Below, piece after piece: positions 55,194 to 64,000 of a DNA stretch of 64,000 nt (position 1 is its first letter; each line of letters begins with the position of its first letter). This DNA is from Salinimonas lutimaris (lineage in GTDB: Bacteria > Pseudomonadota > Gammaproteobacteria > Enterobacterales > Alteromonadaceae): assembly GCF_005222225.1 (NCBI RefSeq), contig NZ_CP036536.1, positions 1,946,001-2,010,000 on the forward strand, given 5' to 3'. Made by a program: the position numbers and the translations under genes. Under the pieces are notes generated by a model. That model was not told the DNA's origin. It searched no databases and saw only the letters and a program-made list of their open reading frames with translations.

Positions 55194-57539
55194 ATGTCTG
55201 TAAATAATGACGCTGTACTAAAACAATACCAACCCCTGATCCGGGCACTCATTCCCTATGAGCAGGAAAATCGCCTGTTGGAAGGACTTAACCGGTTTTC
55301 CGGTCGCTTGCCCTCCCATATCCGACGCCTTGTTCGCGATGAGGTCATCCGGCTTACGTCTTTAACTGATGCGCCGGCGGATAATTCAGCTTTTGCTCAG
55401 TTTCCGGTGTTCAAATTCAAGCATTTCGGGGTAGATATGCGCCTGGACAAAGTAGGCGCGCAGATCCTGAAAAAAGAAACGTCTCTTTATCAGGAGCGTT
55501 ACACCGTAGGGGTGTTTGAATCGCTGACAAATTCGGCGTTTTACCAGGCCCATATTAAAGAAGCGCAGCATAAAAAAATTGTCGATGCCTTTTCGGTACA
55601 GCAGCAATCCCAGACGGATATTGATTTTGGTAACGATATCGCGCTGGCGCCCAATTTTCAGCTTGCCAGTCCTGAGTTTGATAAAGGCCGGCATTGCGTG
55701 GTTGGTTCGCTGGCGTTTAATCGCTTAAGCCTTGAAACCAAACGGCCTCCCAAAGCGCAAAATGGTGAGAAATACACCTTTGCCATGCCTGAAGTGTTTG
55801 GTCAGTATGCCAAGCACGACACGATGACCTATCGCCTGCAACAAATCACTTTCAATAAACAGACCGAGCGCTATGAGAGTCATTTTGTGCTTGACGGGGA
55901 GCAAAGTGGCAAGCAACAGCAGCAGCTACAGCGTTATATTAAGGGGGCACGCTATCAGCAGCCGCTGCAGCGGGAACTTGAGCTGGAGCGGGCGATGCAG
56001 GATCTTGAAAGAGACCGGGTTTTATTACACAGTGCATGGACATCATTGCTGATTGATACTATCGCAGGAATCCCAAGACCGGTGGCAGCACTGCTGACCA
56101 GAGAAAATAATCGGCAGAACCAGCATCGCCTGGCTTTACCGGCATTGAGCGGCAAAGACCATTTTGCCCGTCTTTTTCAGGAACTTGACGCCTACGGTGA
56201 AGCGTTTGTGCTGACCGGTACGATCAGCACTCGCCGTGGCCAGATAGACATTGTGGTCACACACCGCCAACTGCTGGCGTTAAATCAGTTTACACCGTTA
56301 TATTATCTGTTGAGTAAGGCGGATAACTTTTCCTGTATCCAGTGCCGCCTGGCGGGAGTCAGCAAACAAGACCGACAAACCGCATATGCAATTCATGATA
56401 TTAACGCCGATGAGCAACAGGTACTCAGTCATGCCTCACATCTGATTTATTATACTGATATCACACACCGGCTGGGTGCCGTGTCGCTAACCAAACCCTG
56501 TCAGTTAGGGCCTGTACATGCGGAGTGTCTGGCAGAAAGCCACTGCTGGCCGGTACAGTTGATTATGGACAATGATTTGGAGCGACGTCAGGAAGACCGC
56601 TATGCCCTGGATAAACCCGCTACTGTGAAAACCGGTTTACTCAGCGCGCTGAATGCACAGGTAGCGGACATCTCAGCCAAAGGTATTCGCCTGATTTTCA
56701 ATGCTCCGCCAGACAGCGCAGCGGGGGCAATTGTGAAAGTCAGTGTGCCGGCGCTCAAAATCAAAAGCGAAAAGTACCAGCTGATTGATTTTTGTCACGA
56801 TACACTCACCGGACGGTTTCGTCACGCCGGCAGGCGTTCACCGGCTGCATTGATTGTTCAGGCAGTAGAAGCCAGTCAGGCTTATTACCGGGCACGAAAC
56901 CTGAATCTGCAAAGTCGCCAGCGCCATCACTTTGTGTGGGAACTGGCGGTCAGGGCCCATCCGTGTGCTGCCGTGTTATGTATTAATAACCGCTACCTGC
57001 TGGACCGGCTTAAAACGCTTTATCAGCCTGATGCCTGTGCAGATTTATATCCGTTTGCGGTAGAAAATAATATTGCGCCGCTACATGGCTTTCTGGCTGA
57101 CCGGGATGCGGATAAGCCTCGTTCTGCCCTGCTAATGTCGCTGTTTAATAATCAAACCAACCACGTCGGAGTTGTGCATTGTGTGAGAAATGCTGATGCC
57201 AAGCTTGTCTATGTCAGCGAACAGGATTTTTTGTATAAAGCGATCAGAGCTAATATCAGGGCACACCTGGCAGACGACAAAACTCAGTTATGCGTAACCC
57301 GTATGCACATGTCGGTCTGCCGGTTTGAGTCTACTGTCTTATCGCGTAAGCGGCTGGCTCAGCTGTCTAAAGTTGATAAGTCCTTGTACGAGAAGCTACT
57401 GGCAATGCAACAGGGTTATACCCATGTGTTATATCTTTCCAGTGAATCAACCATTCATACGGCGCTGGTCAGGGCAGGTCTCAAACCCGTAGCGCCGTTG
57501 AACCATCAGCAATCCGAGCGTGCTCGTCATACCGCCTGA
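55194..57539 (+). CDS. Large PilZ-domain protein
   Basis: 781 residues from the ATG at 55194; an in-frame codon at 55074 lies in the ihfB terminator and is rejected. Residues about 464-560 form a PilZ domain: LERRQEDRYAL has the RxxxR c-di-GMP motif and VADISAKGIRL the D.S..G motif, so cyclic-di-GMP binding is likely. The first ~450 residues and the last ~200 show no recognised domain; the latter has Cys-containing stretches (HPCAAVLCINNRYLL). No signal peptide or membrane helix. Position between ihfB and lapA, where many relatives carry a gene of this kind. Partner GGDEF gene at 20788-22500 is distant. Confidence 0.86.
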   Translation: MSVNNDAVLKQYQPLIRALIPYEQENRLLEGLNRFSGRLPSHIRRLVRDEVIRLTSLTDAPADNSAFAQFPVFKFKHFGVDMRLDKVGAQILKKETSLYQERYTVGVFESLTNSAFYQAHIKEAQHKKIVDAFSVQQQSQTDIDFGNDIALAPNFQLASPEFDKGRHCVVGSLAFNRLSLETKRPPKAQNGEKYTFAMPEVFGQYAKHDTMTYRLQQITFNKQTERYESHFVLDGEQSGKQQQQLQRYIKGARYQQPLQRELELERAMQDLERDRVLLHSAWTSLLIDTIAGIPRPVAALLTRENNRQNQHRLALPALSGKDHFARLFQELDAYGEAFVLTGTISTRRGQIDIVVTHRQLLALNQFTPLYYLLSKADNFSCIQCRLAGVSKQDRQTAYAIHDINADEQQVLSHASHLIYYTDITHRLGAVSLTKPCQLGPVHAECLAESHCWPVQLIMDNDLERRQEDRYALDKPATVKTGLLSALNAQVADISAKGIRLIFNAPPDSAAGAIVKVSVPALKIKSEKYQLIDFCHDTLTGRFRHAGRRSPAALIVQAVEASQAYYRARNLNLQSRQRHHFVWELAVRAHPCAAVLCINNRYLLDRLKTLYQPDACADLYPFAVENNIAPLHGFLADRDADKPRSALLMSLFNNQTNHVGVVHCVRNADAKLVYVSEQDFLYKAIRANIRAHLADDKTQLCVTRMHMSVCRFESTVLSRKRLAQLSKVDKSLYEKLLAMQQGYTHVLYLSSESTIHTALVRAGLKPVAPLNHQQSERARHTA

Positions 57540-57620
57540 CATGTTGGCGAGCACTTGTCGCTGTCTGTAGGCAACCTCACCGCTTTTTACTAACAATTGA
57601 TATGAACCCTGCGAGCAATT

Positions 57621-57629
57621 TGCTATGCT
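57621..57629 (+). promoter_or_regulatory. Extended -10 candidate upstream of lapA
   Basis: TGCTATGCT (TGn + TATGCT) 46 bp before the lapA start; no good -35 is needed for this promoter class. Confidence 0.4.
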
Positions 57630-57674
57630 CAGTAAAGGTTTAAGTCACATTAAATAAAAATAAAGGCGTAAGCA

Positions 57675-57932
57675 TTGAAAGGCATCATTTCCTTACTCGT
57701 TATTGTTGTGTTACTGGCATTTGCATTTGCGATAGGCTCGCAGAACGATGCAGTTATTCCGGTTAATTATCTGATTGCTCAGGCCGAGCTACGAATCTCT
57801 ACCCTGATTGCCGTGGCGTTATCACTGGGTGTGGTTATCGGATTTTTGCTTATGTTTGCCAGCTGGGTGTCGGTCAGGGTACAACTGACTTCAACCCGCG
57901 CACGTCTCAAAAAGGCCCTTAAAGAACATTAA
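57675..57932 (+). CDS. lapA: Lipopolysaccharide assembly protein A
   Basis: 85 residues, DUF1049 type. Two membrane helices (about 3-20 and 42-62) and a basic cytoplasmic tail (STRARLKKALKEH). With LapB it controls LpxC turnover and so lipid A synthesis. The start is a TTG at 57675 with AAAGG 8 bases upstream; MKGIISLLVIVVLL matches the family opening and no ATG fits. lapB begins one base after the stop. Confidence 0.9.
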   Translation: MKGIISLLVIVVLLAFAFAIGSQNDAVIPVNYLIAQAELRISTLIAVALSLGVVIGFLLMFASWVSVRVQLTSTRARLKKALKEH

Positions 57933-57933
57933 T

Positions 57934-59103
57934 ATGCTTGAGCTGCTGTTTTTACTCTTACCGGTTGCTGCTGGATATGGCTGGGTCATGGGCCGTAACA
58001 GCGTGCGCCAGGCGCAGCGAGAACAATCCAGCATCCTCTCCCGACATTACTTTCGCGGTCTGAACTTTCTGTTGTCTGATCAACCGGACAAAGCCGTAGA
58101 TACCCTGATCAAAATGATTGATCTGAATAGTGATACCGTGGAGACGCATATTGCGATGGGCAACTTTTTTCGCCATCGCGGGGAAATAGACCGCGCCATT
58201 AAGGTCCACCAGAACCTGGTGTCCCGGGAAGAAATTCAGGCCACTCAACGGGAAAACGCGCTCAAGGAACTGGGGCTGGACTATGTTCAGGCGGGGTTTC
58301 TTGAGCGTGCTGAAAATGCGTTTTTGCAATTGCTCAATAGTGACAAACATTATGTTATTGCCCAGCAGCAGTTATTTAATATTTACCAGACCACCAAAGA
58401 GTGGCATCGGGCGATAGAGCTGGCTGAACGCATGGTGGGTTGCCACGGCGATAATGATGATGTGGCTGAGCGACTGGCGCATTTTTATTGCGAACAGTCG
58501 ATCAAAGAGCAGCGTAACGAACAGTTAGGTGAAGCCCTGACCCTGCTGCAAAAAGCCGTAAATGCAGATGAGCGGGCAGTACGCCCCTGGTTGCTACTGG
58601 GCCACATTGCTAAAGAGCAGGGTAAGTACGAAGATGCGATTGCGTATTATCTTCAGGTAGCAGAGCGGGACATTAACTGGTTTAGCGAGGCGGTTCCCAG
58701 TCTGGAGGATATTGCCGAAAAAACCGGTGAATGGGAACGCTTTGCAGCAGAGCTGGAGTCGCACTGGCAGGAGTGTGCCACGTCGTACCTGGCAATGGTG
58801 GATGTACTGCTGCGGCGGGGCGAAACCGGTCAGGCCGCAGACTATCTGCTTGAGCAGTTACGCAAACGCCCGACCATGAAAGGCTTTAAAACATTAATGG
58901 GTCTGTATATCGATCAGATTCAGGATAAATCATCTACCGATAGTTTAATTCTGCTTAAAGAGCTGGTTGAGAACCAGATTGAACAGCGTCCGAAATATCG
59001 TTGTGTCAGCTGTGGGTTCTCCGGGCGCAAGCTATACTGGCTGTGTCCCTCATGTAAAAAGTGGAATGTTGTTAAACCCATCAAAGGCCTAGACGGAGAA
59101 TAA
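57934..59103 (+). CDS. lapB: Lipopolysaccharide assembly protein B
   Basis: 389 residues, identical in length to E. coli LapB. N-terminal membrane anchor (about 1-18), TPR repeats (about 40-340) and a C-terminal rubredoxin-like zinc knuckle, [20 protein letters not shown], with two CxxC pairs. LapB presents LpxC to FtsH for degradation. It starts one base after lapA and pyrF starts one base after it, so lapA-lapB-pyrF are one tightly packed operon. Confidence 0.94.
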   Translation: MLELLFLLLPVAAGYGWVMGRNSVRQAQREQSSILSRHYFRGLNFLLSDQPDKAVDTLIKMIDLNSDTVETHIAMGNFFRHRGEIDRAIKVHQNLVSREEIQATQRENALKELGLDYVQAGFLERAENAFLQLLNSDKHYVIAQQQLFNIYQTTKEWHRAIELAERMVGCHGDNDDVAERLAHFYCEQSIKEQRNEQLGEALTLLQKAVNADERAVRPWLLLGHIAKEQGKYEDAIAYYLQVAERDINWFSEAVPSLEDIAEKTGEWERFAAELESHWQECATSYLAMVDVLLRRGETGQAADYLLEQLRKRPTMKGFKTLMGLYIDQIQDKSSTDSLILLKELVENQIEQRPKYRCVSCGFSGRKLYWLCPSCKKWNVVKPIKGLDGE

Positions 59104-59104
59104 A

Positions 59105-59812
59105 TTGCAAAGCCCCGATCCCAAAGTGATTATTGCCCTGGATTATGACGACAAAGCGAACGCGCTGGCATTAATTGACCAGCTTGATCCGGCTACCTGC
59201 CGGTTAAAAGTCGGCAAGGAAATGTTCACCTTGTTTGGTCCGGAATTTGTCAAAACCCTGGTACAGCGCAAATTTGATGTATTTCTGGATCTGAAATTTC
59301 ACGATATTCCTAATACCGTGGCCAAAGCCTGTAAAGCGGCAGCAGAGCTGGGCGTATGGATGGTAAATGTCCATGCGTCAGGCGGTAAGCCGATGATGGA
59401 AGCGGCAAAAGCCGCGATTGAAAACAGTGCGCACCCGCACACCAAACTGATTGCCGTAACTGTACTGACCAGCATGGATGACGAACAGCTGGCGCAGGTA
59501 GTACCGGATACCTCGCCGGCTCAGCAGGTGGAGAAACTGGCGCGGCTGACTTATGATGCAGGCCTTGACGGTGTGGTATGTTCAGCCCGCGAAGCGGTGA
59601 TGCTGCGTGAACATTTCAACGATCAATTCTTACTGGTGACGCCAGGCATTCGTCCGGCTGGCGCAGAGGTTGGCGACCAAAAACGGGTAATGACCCCTGT
59701 GGATGCCATGAATGCCGGCGTCAGTTATCTGGTCATGGGCCGCCCGGTTACCCAGGCGCAGTCACCCTGTGAAGTGCTTGATGCGGTGAATCAGAGCCTG
59801 GCTGACAGATAA
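59105..59812 (+). CDS. pyrF: Orotidine-5'-phosphate decarboxylase
   Basis: 235 residues. Last step of UMP synthesis. Active-site [14 protein letters not shown] (Asp-Lys-x-x-Asp triad, with Lys in LKVGKEMF) and TPGIRPAG are family signatures. The start is a TTG at 59105, the second in this operon, one base past the lapB stop; the upstream sequence is inside lapB, so translation is coupled. Ends in a bidirectional terminator shared with ald. Confidence 0.95.
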   Translation: MQSPDPKVIIALDYDDKANALALIDQLDPATCRLKVGKEMFTLFGPEFVKTLVQRKFDVFLDLKFHDIPNTVAKACKAAAELGVWMVNVHASGGKPMMEAAKAAIENSAHPHTKLIAVTVLTSMDDEQLAQVVPDTSPAQQVEKLARLTYDAGLDGVVCSAREAVMLREHFNDQFLLVTPGIRPAGAEVGDQKRVMTPVDAMNAGVSYLVMGRPVTQAQSPCEVLDAVNQSLADR

Positions 59813-59827
59813 GCCGCACCGAACACA

Positions 59828-59858
59828 AAAAAGGCCATCAATATGATGGCCTTTTTTA
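59828..59858. terminator. Bidirectional terminator between pyrF and ald
   Basis: AAGGCCATCA (59831-59840), loop ATA, TGATGGCCTT (59844-59853), with an A run before and a T run after, so it can stop transcripts from both sides. Confidence 0.93.
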
Positions 59859-59903
59859 TTTTAATCGGATGATCAAATGCATCCGGTACATTTTCAGGAC
59901 TGA

Positions 59904-61040
59904 TTATGCCTGAGCCTTCAGTGCCTCTTCGGCAGGTACATAGGTCAGGTCAAGCTCTTTACCCAGCGCATCAACTACCGCTTTGTAAGTTGCTTTACCT
60001 TCATGGGTATTTAAACCAGCACGCAGATGTTCATCATCCAGCATAGCCTGTACCGGGCCTTTATTAGCCAGCGCCAGACCAAACGGCAGCGTGGCATTGT
60101 TAAGCGCCATAGTGGACGTACGTGCGACACCGCCTGGCATGTTGGCGACGCAGTAATGTACGACATCGTCAATCACATAAACCGGATCCTGGTGCGTGGT
60201 CGCTTTTGATGTTTCAAAGCAACCGCCCTGGTCAATGGCTACGTCAACCAGCACAGAGCCTGGCTTCATGGCCTTGATTTGTTCGCGGTTTAGCAGCTTA
60301 GGTGCTGCGGCGCCCGGAATTAATACGGCACCCACAACCAAATCGGCTTTCGATGAATAATGTTCGATGGCATCCACCGTAGAAAAAACAGTTTTTACCT
60401 GGCCGTTGAAAATATCATCCAGCTGACGCAGACGCGGCAGTGAACGATCTAAAATGGTGACATCCGCGCCCAGGCCCAGCGCCATTTTTGCCGCGTTGGT
60501 GCCAACTACACCGCCACCGATAACCAGTACTTTGCCTGGTGCTACACCCGGTACGCCACCAAGCAGTGTGCCTGAGCCACCGTGGGCTTTTTCCAGGTAG
60601 TGAGCGCCGGCCTGAACGGCCATGCGTCCGGCAACTTCACTCATCGGTGCCAGCAGGGGCAATCCGCCGTTGCGATCAGTGACTGTCTCATAAGCGATGC
60701 TGGTCACACCTGAGTCAACTAACAGTTGAGTCTGCACCGGGTCTGGTGCCAGGTGAAGGTAAGTGTACAGAGTCTGACCCTTGCGCAACATTTTGCACTC
60801 ATTCGGCTGTGGCTCTTTTACCTTTACGATCATCTCTGCCTCAGCAAAAATTTCTTCAGGTGTCGCAGCGATAGTCGCACCGGCTTCCTGATACATCGCG
60901 TCAGTAAAACCAATGGCGTCACCGGCCAGCGTCTGCACCACCACACTGTGGCCGTGCGTCACAAATTCTTTTACCGCGGCAGGTGTCAGACCGACACGGT
61001 ACTCGTGATTCTTAATTTCCTTCGGTACACCAATAAGCAT
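59904..61040 (-). CDS. ald: Alanine dehydrogenase
   Basis: 378 residues. Interconverts alanine with pyruvate and ammonia using [23 protein letters not shown] is the conserved start; [24 protein letters not shown] is the NAD Rossmann site and [16 protein letters not shown] a signature. AGAGGG precedes the ATG. Divergent from lrp with a 113-bp gap, the usual place for Lrp-controlled ald promoters, so alanine induction through Lrp is likely. Confidence 0.96.
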   Translation of the reverse strand: MLIGVPKEIKNHEYRVGLTPAAVKEFVTHGHSVVVQTLAGDAIGFTDAMYQEAGATIAATPEEIFAEAEMIVKVKEPQPNECKMLRKGQTLYTYLHLAPDPVQTQLLVDSGVTSIAYETVTDRNGGLPLLAPMSEVAGRMAVQAGAHYLEKAHGGSGTLLGGVPGVAPGKVLVIGGGVVGTNAAKMALGLGADVTILDRSLPRLRQLDDIFNGQVKTVFSTVDAIEHYSSKADLVVGAVLIPGAAAPKLLNREQIKAMKPGSVLVDVAIDQGGCFETSKATTHQDPVYVIDDVVHYCVANMPGGVARTSTMALNNATLPFGLALANKGPVQAMLDDEHLRAGLNTHEGKATYKAVVDALGKELDLTYVPAEEALKAQA

Positions 61041-61153
61041 ACATAACCCTCTGTTGTTGGTTTTGTTTATTTTTGCGAAGTATATCCGGCTTTACAGAAA
61101 AGTATGTGCTGAATACACGGTCTAACCCGTGTTATATTCTGTTAAAATGTAAA

Positions 61154-61654
61154 ATGTCAGAATTTCCTATGCTGGTAAAAACACCGAAAGACCTTGATCG
61201 TATTGACCGTAATATACTTACCGTACTGCAGCGTGATGGCCGGATTTCTAACGTTGAACTGGCCCGACAAGTCGGCCTGAGCGCCAGCCCCTGTCTGGAG
61301 CGGGTCAGGCGTCTGGAAACCCAGGGCTATATTACCGGGTATCATGCAACGTTAAACCCAGAAAAGCTGGGTGCGGCGATGCTGGTTTTTGTAGAGATTA
61401 CGCTGACCAAAACCTCGGTGGATATCTTTGCCGAATTTTCTTCTGCCGTGCAGGAACATGAGGATATCCAGGAATGTCATTTGGTGAGCGGCGATTTTGA
61501 CTTTTTACTGAAGGCCAGAGTGGCGGATATGTCCAGTTACCGGAAGCTGCTGGGCGATACTTTGTTACGTTTGCCCGGGGTCAGTGAATCGCGCACTTAT
61601 GTGGTGATGGAGGAGGTCAAAAGTACCACCCGTTTACGAATTAACCTGAAATAA
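61154..61654 (+). CDS. lrp: Leucine-responsive regulatory protein
   Basis: 166 residues from the ATG at 61154 (E. coli 164). Helix-turn-helix VELARQVGLSASPCLERVRRLE near residue 36, then the ACT-like RAM domain with HLVSGDFDFLLKARV. Very close to E. coli Lrp, more than to AsnC or BkdR. The frame opens from 61073 but that part overlaps the promoter. Divergent partner ald is a typical target. 180 bp later ftsK starts, the same lrp-ftsK order as in E. coli. Confidence 0.95.
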   Translation: MSEFPMLVKTPKDLDRIDRNILTVLQRDGRISNVELARQVGLSASPCLERVRRLETQGYITGYHATLNPEKLGAAMLVFVEITLTKTSVDIFAEFSSAVQEHEDIQECHLVSGDFDFLLKARVADMSSYRKLLGDTLLRLPGVSESRTYVVMEEVKSTTRLRINLK

Positions 61655-61834
61655 AGAATCTGTGTTTTTGTACAGTTTTCCAATAGGTGCTCTGTCTATT
61701 CTTGTGTTAATCTTTGAATAACAATAAAAGACCGTAGCCAGTTTCCGGCCGGATGTGCCAAGGATTCATGGATGCTGAAGTTTCAATATACAGTGCGTAG
61801 CTGCACATGAACGGTTATTAAAGAATTGAGGGTT

Positions 61835-64000
61835 ATGGCGCGACTTTCAGGATTCCAGCGTGTGCTGGAGGCAGGCATGATCATCGCCTGCGTATTTGCA
61901 TTTTATCTTTTATTAGCTCTGGCTTCTTTTCATCCCGGTGACCCGGGCTGGAGTCAGGCTGGCCTGCAGCTGAATGTTCACAACTGGGTGGGAGCCACCG
62001 GTGCCTGGACAGCAGATTTGCTGCTGTTCAGTTTTGGCTGGCTAGCCTATCTGCTTCCTTTTGGCTGTGCCTTTCTGGGCTACTTTTTGTTTCAGCATGT
62101 CAAACACCTCGACGAACTGGATTACCTGACCATTGGCTTACGTATCATTGGCGGGCTCCTGGTGGGGCTGGGGGTCAGTGGCATCGCCAGCGTTAATTTT
62201 AACGACCTGTTTAACTTTTCTGCTGGCGGGTTTGTGGGTGATGTTATCAGCTCCGCTCTGATCCCTTACTTCAATACCCCAGGTACGATTTTACTGCTGC
62301 TGTGTTTCTTTTGTACCGGTTTTACCCTGATGACCGGCATTAGCTGGCTGACCATTATTGATGGGGTAGGGCAGTGTGTGTTGTGGTCAGGACGCAAGGT
62401 GGTAGAAGGCCCTCAGCAGTTGCTTGACCTGCGGATGCCCAGCCTGAGTCTGCCGGATGTGGGGCGTAAAAAAGCGTCTGCATCAGATGAGCTGGAAGTG
62501 ACCAGCATGCGTGCAGAGCCACCGGCAACCCGGCAAGCGCCGGCACCGGTAACCAACAATGCACAGCGTAGTCGCGAAGAACCTTCATTTGGGATTCCCG
62601 ATGAAATTTTTGCCGATGATGATCTGCCGCCGTTTGATATGTACGATGAGCCGCACAATGACTCGCGTTCTGCTGAGCCTGCCAGCAAACCGGTGCAGAC
62701 CGGACAGGCCTCAGCACCGGAAACACAGCATTTTGCTGAAGATAACGCTCGAACATCGTCTGCCGCTGAACCGTCTGAACCAGCCTCACCGTCTGAACCT
62801 GCTGCGCAGAAGTCCCGTTTTTCGGTCTCGGCTTTAAAAGAAAAAATCGCTCCGGCCAAACCGGCAACTGCCCCAGCCCCAGCCAGTGCAGCATCGTCTG
62901 CCAGCAGCGCTGAGGCAGATGAAGAGCCGGTTACGCTCATGCCCTCATTTGATTTACTTGAGCGGCCAGACAAACACGAAAATCCCATCACTCAGGAAGA
63001 ACTTGATGCGGTGTCACGCCTGGTAGAAGAAAAACTGGCCGACTTTAACATTGAAGCCAGTGTGGTGGGGGTATATCCCGGCCCCGTGATTACCCGCTTT
63101 GAGCTGGACCTGGCACCGGGAGTCAAGGTCAGCAAGATTACCGGCTTATCCAAAGATTTGGCCCGGGCGATGTCTGCTATCTCGGTGCGGGTGGTTGAAG
63201 TGATACCCGGCAAATCAGTGATCGGACTGGAATTGCCAAATAAGAAGCGGGAAATGGTCAGACTGAGCGAAGTCATCAGCTGCGATACTTTTCAAAGTAA
63301 CAGTTCAGCCCTGACCATGGTGCTGGGCTCCGATATCAGCGGTAAACCTGTGGTGGTGGATCTGGCCAAGATGCCGCACGTGCTGGTGGCCGGTACCACA
63401 GGCTCAGGGAAGTCTGTGGGGGTGAATGTCATGATCCTGAGCTTGTTATACAAGTCGACGCCTGAAGATGTGCGTATGATCATGATTGACCCCAAGATGC
63501 TTGAATTGTCAGTTTACGAAGGGATTCCCCATTTGCTGGCCGAAGTCGTTACTGATATGAAAGAAGCGGCCAATGCACTGCGCTGGTGTGTAGGCGAGAT
63601 GGAGCGTCGGTATAAACTGATGTCGGCACTGGGAGTGCGTAATCTGAAAGGTTACAACACCAAGGTGATGAAAGCGATTGAAGAAGGCCAGCCGATTAAG
63701 GATCCGCTGTGGCGAGCTGAAGAAAGCATGGACACCGAACCACCTGATCTGGGCAAGTTACCCAGTATTGTGGTAGTGGTGGATGAATTTGCCGATATGA
63801 TGATGATCGTGGGCAAAAAAGTAGAAGAGCTGATTGCCCGGATTGCACAAAAAGCACGGGCTGCTGGTATCCATCTGGTACTGGCTACCCAGCGTCCATC
63901 GGTGGATGTGATTACCGGTCTGATTAAAGCCAATATTCCGACCCGTATTGCCTTTCAGGTTTCCAGCAAAATTGACTCACGGACCATTTTAGACCAGCAG
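61835..64000 (+). CDS. ftsK: DNA translocase FtsK, 5' part
   Basis: First 722 codons; runs off the right window edge. Four membrane helices lie in the first ~190 residues (for example [18 protein letters not shown]), then an Ala/Glu/Pro-rich linker (about 205-375) and the RecA-like motor: Walker [15 protein letters not shown] at about 518 and Walker [13 protein letters not shown] at about 645. It pumps DNA at the septum and activates XerCD at dif. GAGGG precedes the ATG. The linker is short for FtsK, and the gamma domain would lie outside the window. Confidence 0.97.
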   Translation, partial: MARLSGFQRVLEAGMIIACVFAFYLLLALASFHPGDPGWSQAGLQLNVHNWVGATGAWTADLLLFSFGWLAYLLPFGCAFLGYFLFQHVKHLDELDYLTIGLRIIGGLLVGLGVSGIASVNFNDLFNFSAGGFVGDVISSALIPYFNTPGTILLLLCFFCTGFTLMTGISWLTIIDGVGQCVLWSGRKVVEGPQQLLDLRMPSLSLPDVGRKKASASDELEVTSMRAEPPATRQAPAPVTNNAQRSREEPSFGIPDEIFADDDLPPFDMYDEPHNDSRSAEPASKPVQTGQASAPETQHFAEDNARTSSAAEPSEPASPSEPAAQKSRFSVSALKEKIAPAKPATAPAPASAASSASSAEADEEPVTLMPSFDLLERPDKHENPITQEELDAVSRLVEEKLADFNIEASVVGVYPGPVITRFELDLAPGVKVSKITGLSKDLARAMSAISVRVVEVIPGKSVIGLELPNKKREMVRLSEVISCDTFQSNSSALTMVLGSDISGKPVVVDLAKMPHVLVAGTTGSGKSVGVNVMILSLLYKSTPEDVRMIMIDPKMLELSVYEGIPHLLAEVVTDMKEAANALRWCVGEMERRYKLMSALGVRNLKGYNTKVMKAIEEGQPIKDPLWRAEESMDTEPPDLGKLPSIVVVVDEFADMMMIVGKKVEELIARIAQKARAAGIHLVLATQRPSVDVITGLIKANIPTRIAFQVSSKIDSRTILDQQ

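Noticed and set aside
60675..60690. Another GTGACTGTC repeat copy
   Set aside because: It lies inside ald and is explained by the protein sequence there.
62413..62991. 192-residue ORF antisense to ftsK
   Set aside because: Ser/Ala/Gly-rich shadow of the Ala/Pro-rich FtsK linker; the ftsK frame is clearly real.

Overview
The window is a chromosomal segment of a marine-type gammaproteobacterium. The gene order (ubiG next to gyrA and nrdAB-yfaE; serC-aroA-cmk-rpsA-ihfB; lapAB-pyrF; gcvR-bcp-dapA-bamC-purC; purMN with hda) and the protein sequences point to the Alteromonadaceae (Alteromonas, Salinimonas or Aestuariibacter relatives). The genus is an inference from memory, not a database result. 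Nearly everything is housekeeping; no rRNA, tRNA, prophage or CRISPR was seen.

Layout. 1-5.3 kb: glycogen/maltodextrin genes (partial malQ, glgB, glgX). 5.5-10.2 kb: gnd, msrB, a DUF2989 lipoprotein and a long form of glyceraldehyde-3-phosphate dehydrogenase. 10.2-19.5 kb: membrane thioredoxin, M14 carboxypeptidase, AGCS symporter, a tightly packed zinc-ribbon/YeaC/DUF349/small-protein group, DUF2797 and asparaginase I. 19.6-23.1 kb: the most unusual part, a stand-alone tetrapyrrole-methylase-fold enzyme that looks like a split borosin alpha-N-methyltransferase, a 72-residue ORF with its own promoter that is the candidate precursor peptide, a GGDEF sensor, and ten 55-bp tandem repeats. 23.2-39.4 kb: fadE with a FadR-like operator, purMN-DUF3108, DUF2066, hda, DUF2069-wrbA-arsC, tlpA/bepA, an AI-2E permease, bcp-gcvR, dapA-bamC-purC. 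39.4-46.7 kb: an EamA permease, a REP-associated tyrosine transposase (RAYT) bracketed by GTGACTGTC elements, the class Ia ribonucleotide reductase genes and ubiG. 46.9-64 kb: gyrA, serC-aroA, cmk-rpsA, ihfB, a large PilZ protein, lapA-lapB-pyrF, divergent ald/lrp, and the start of ftsK.

Connections. The candidate borosin pair is a possible small natural-product or signalling-peptide system not explained by the surrounding housekeeping genes. The GTGACTGTC core of the tandem array recurs on both sides of the RAYT gene and between ubiG and gyrA, so the array and the dispersed copies are probably one REP-like family served by this RAYT. Upstream of nrdA there is a pair of NrdR-like boxes at the end of ubiG and four GATC sites phased at about one helical turn, suggesting dual control of ribonucleotide reductase over a leader of nearly 400 bases.
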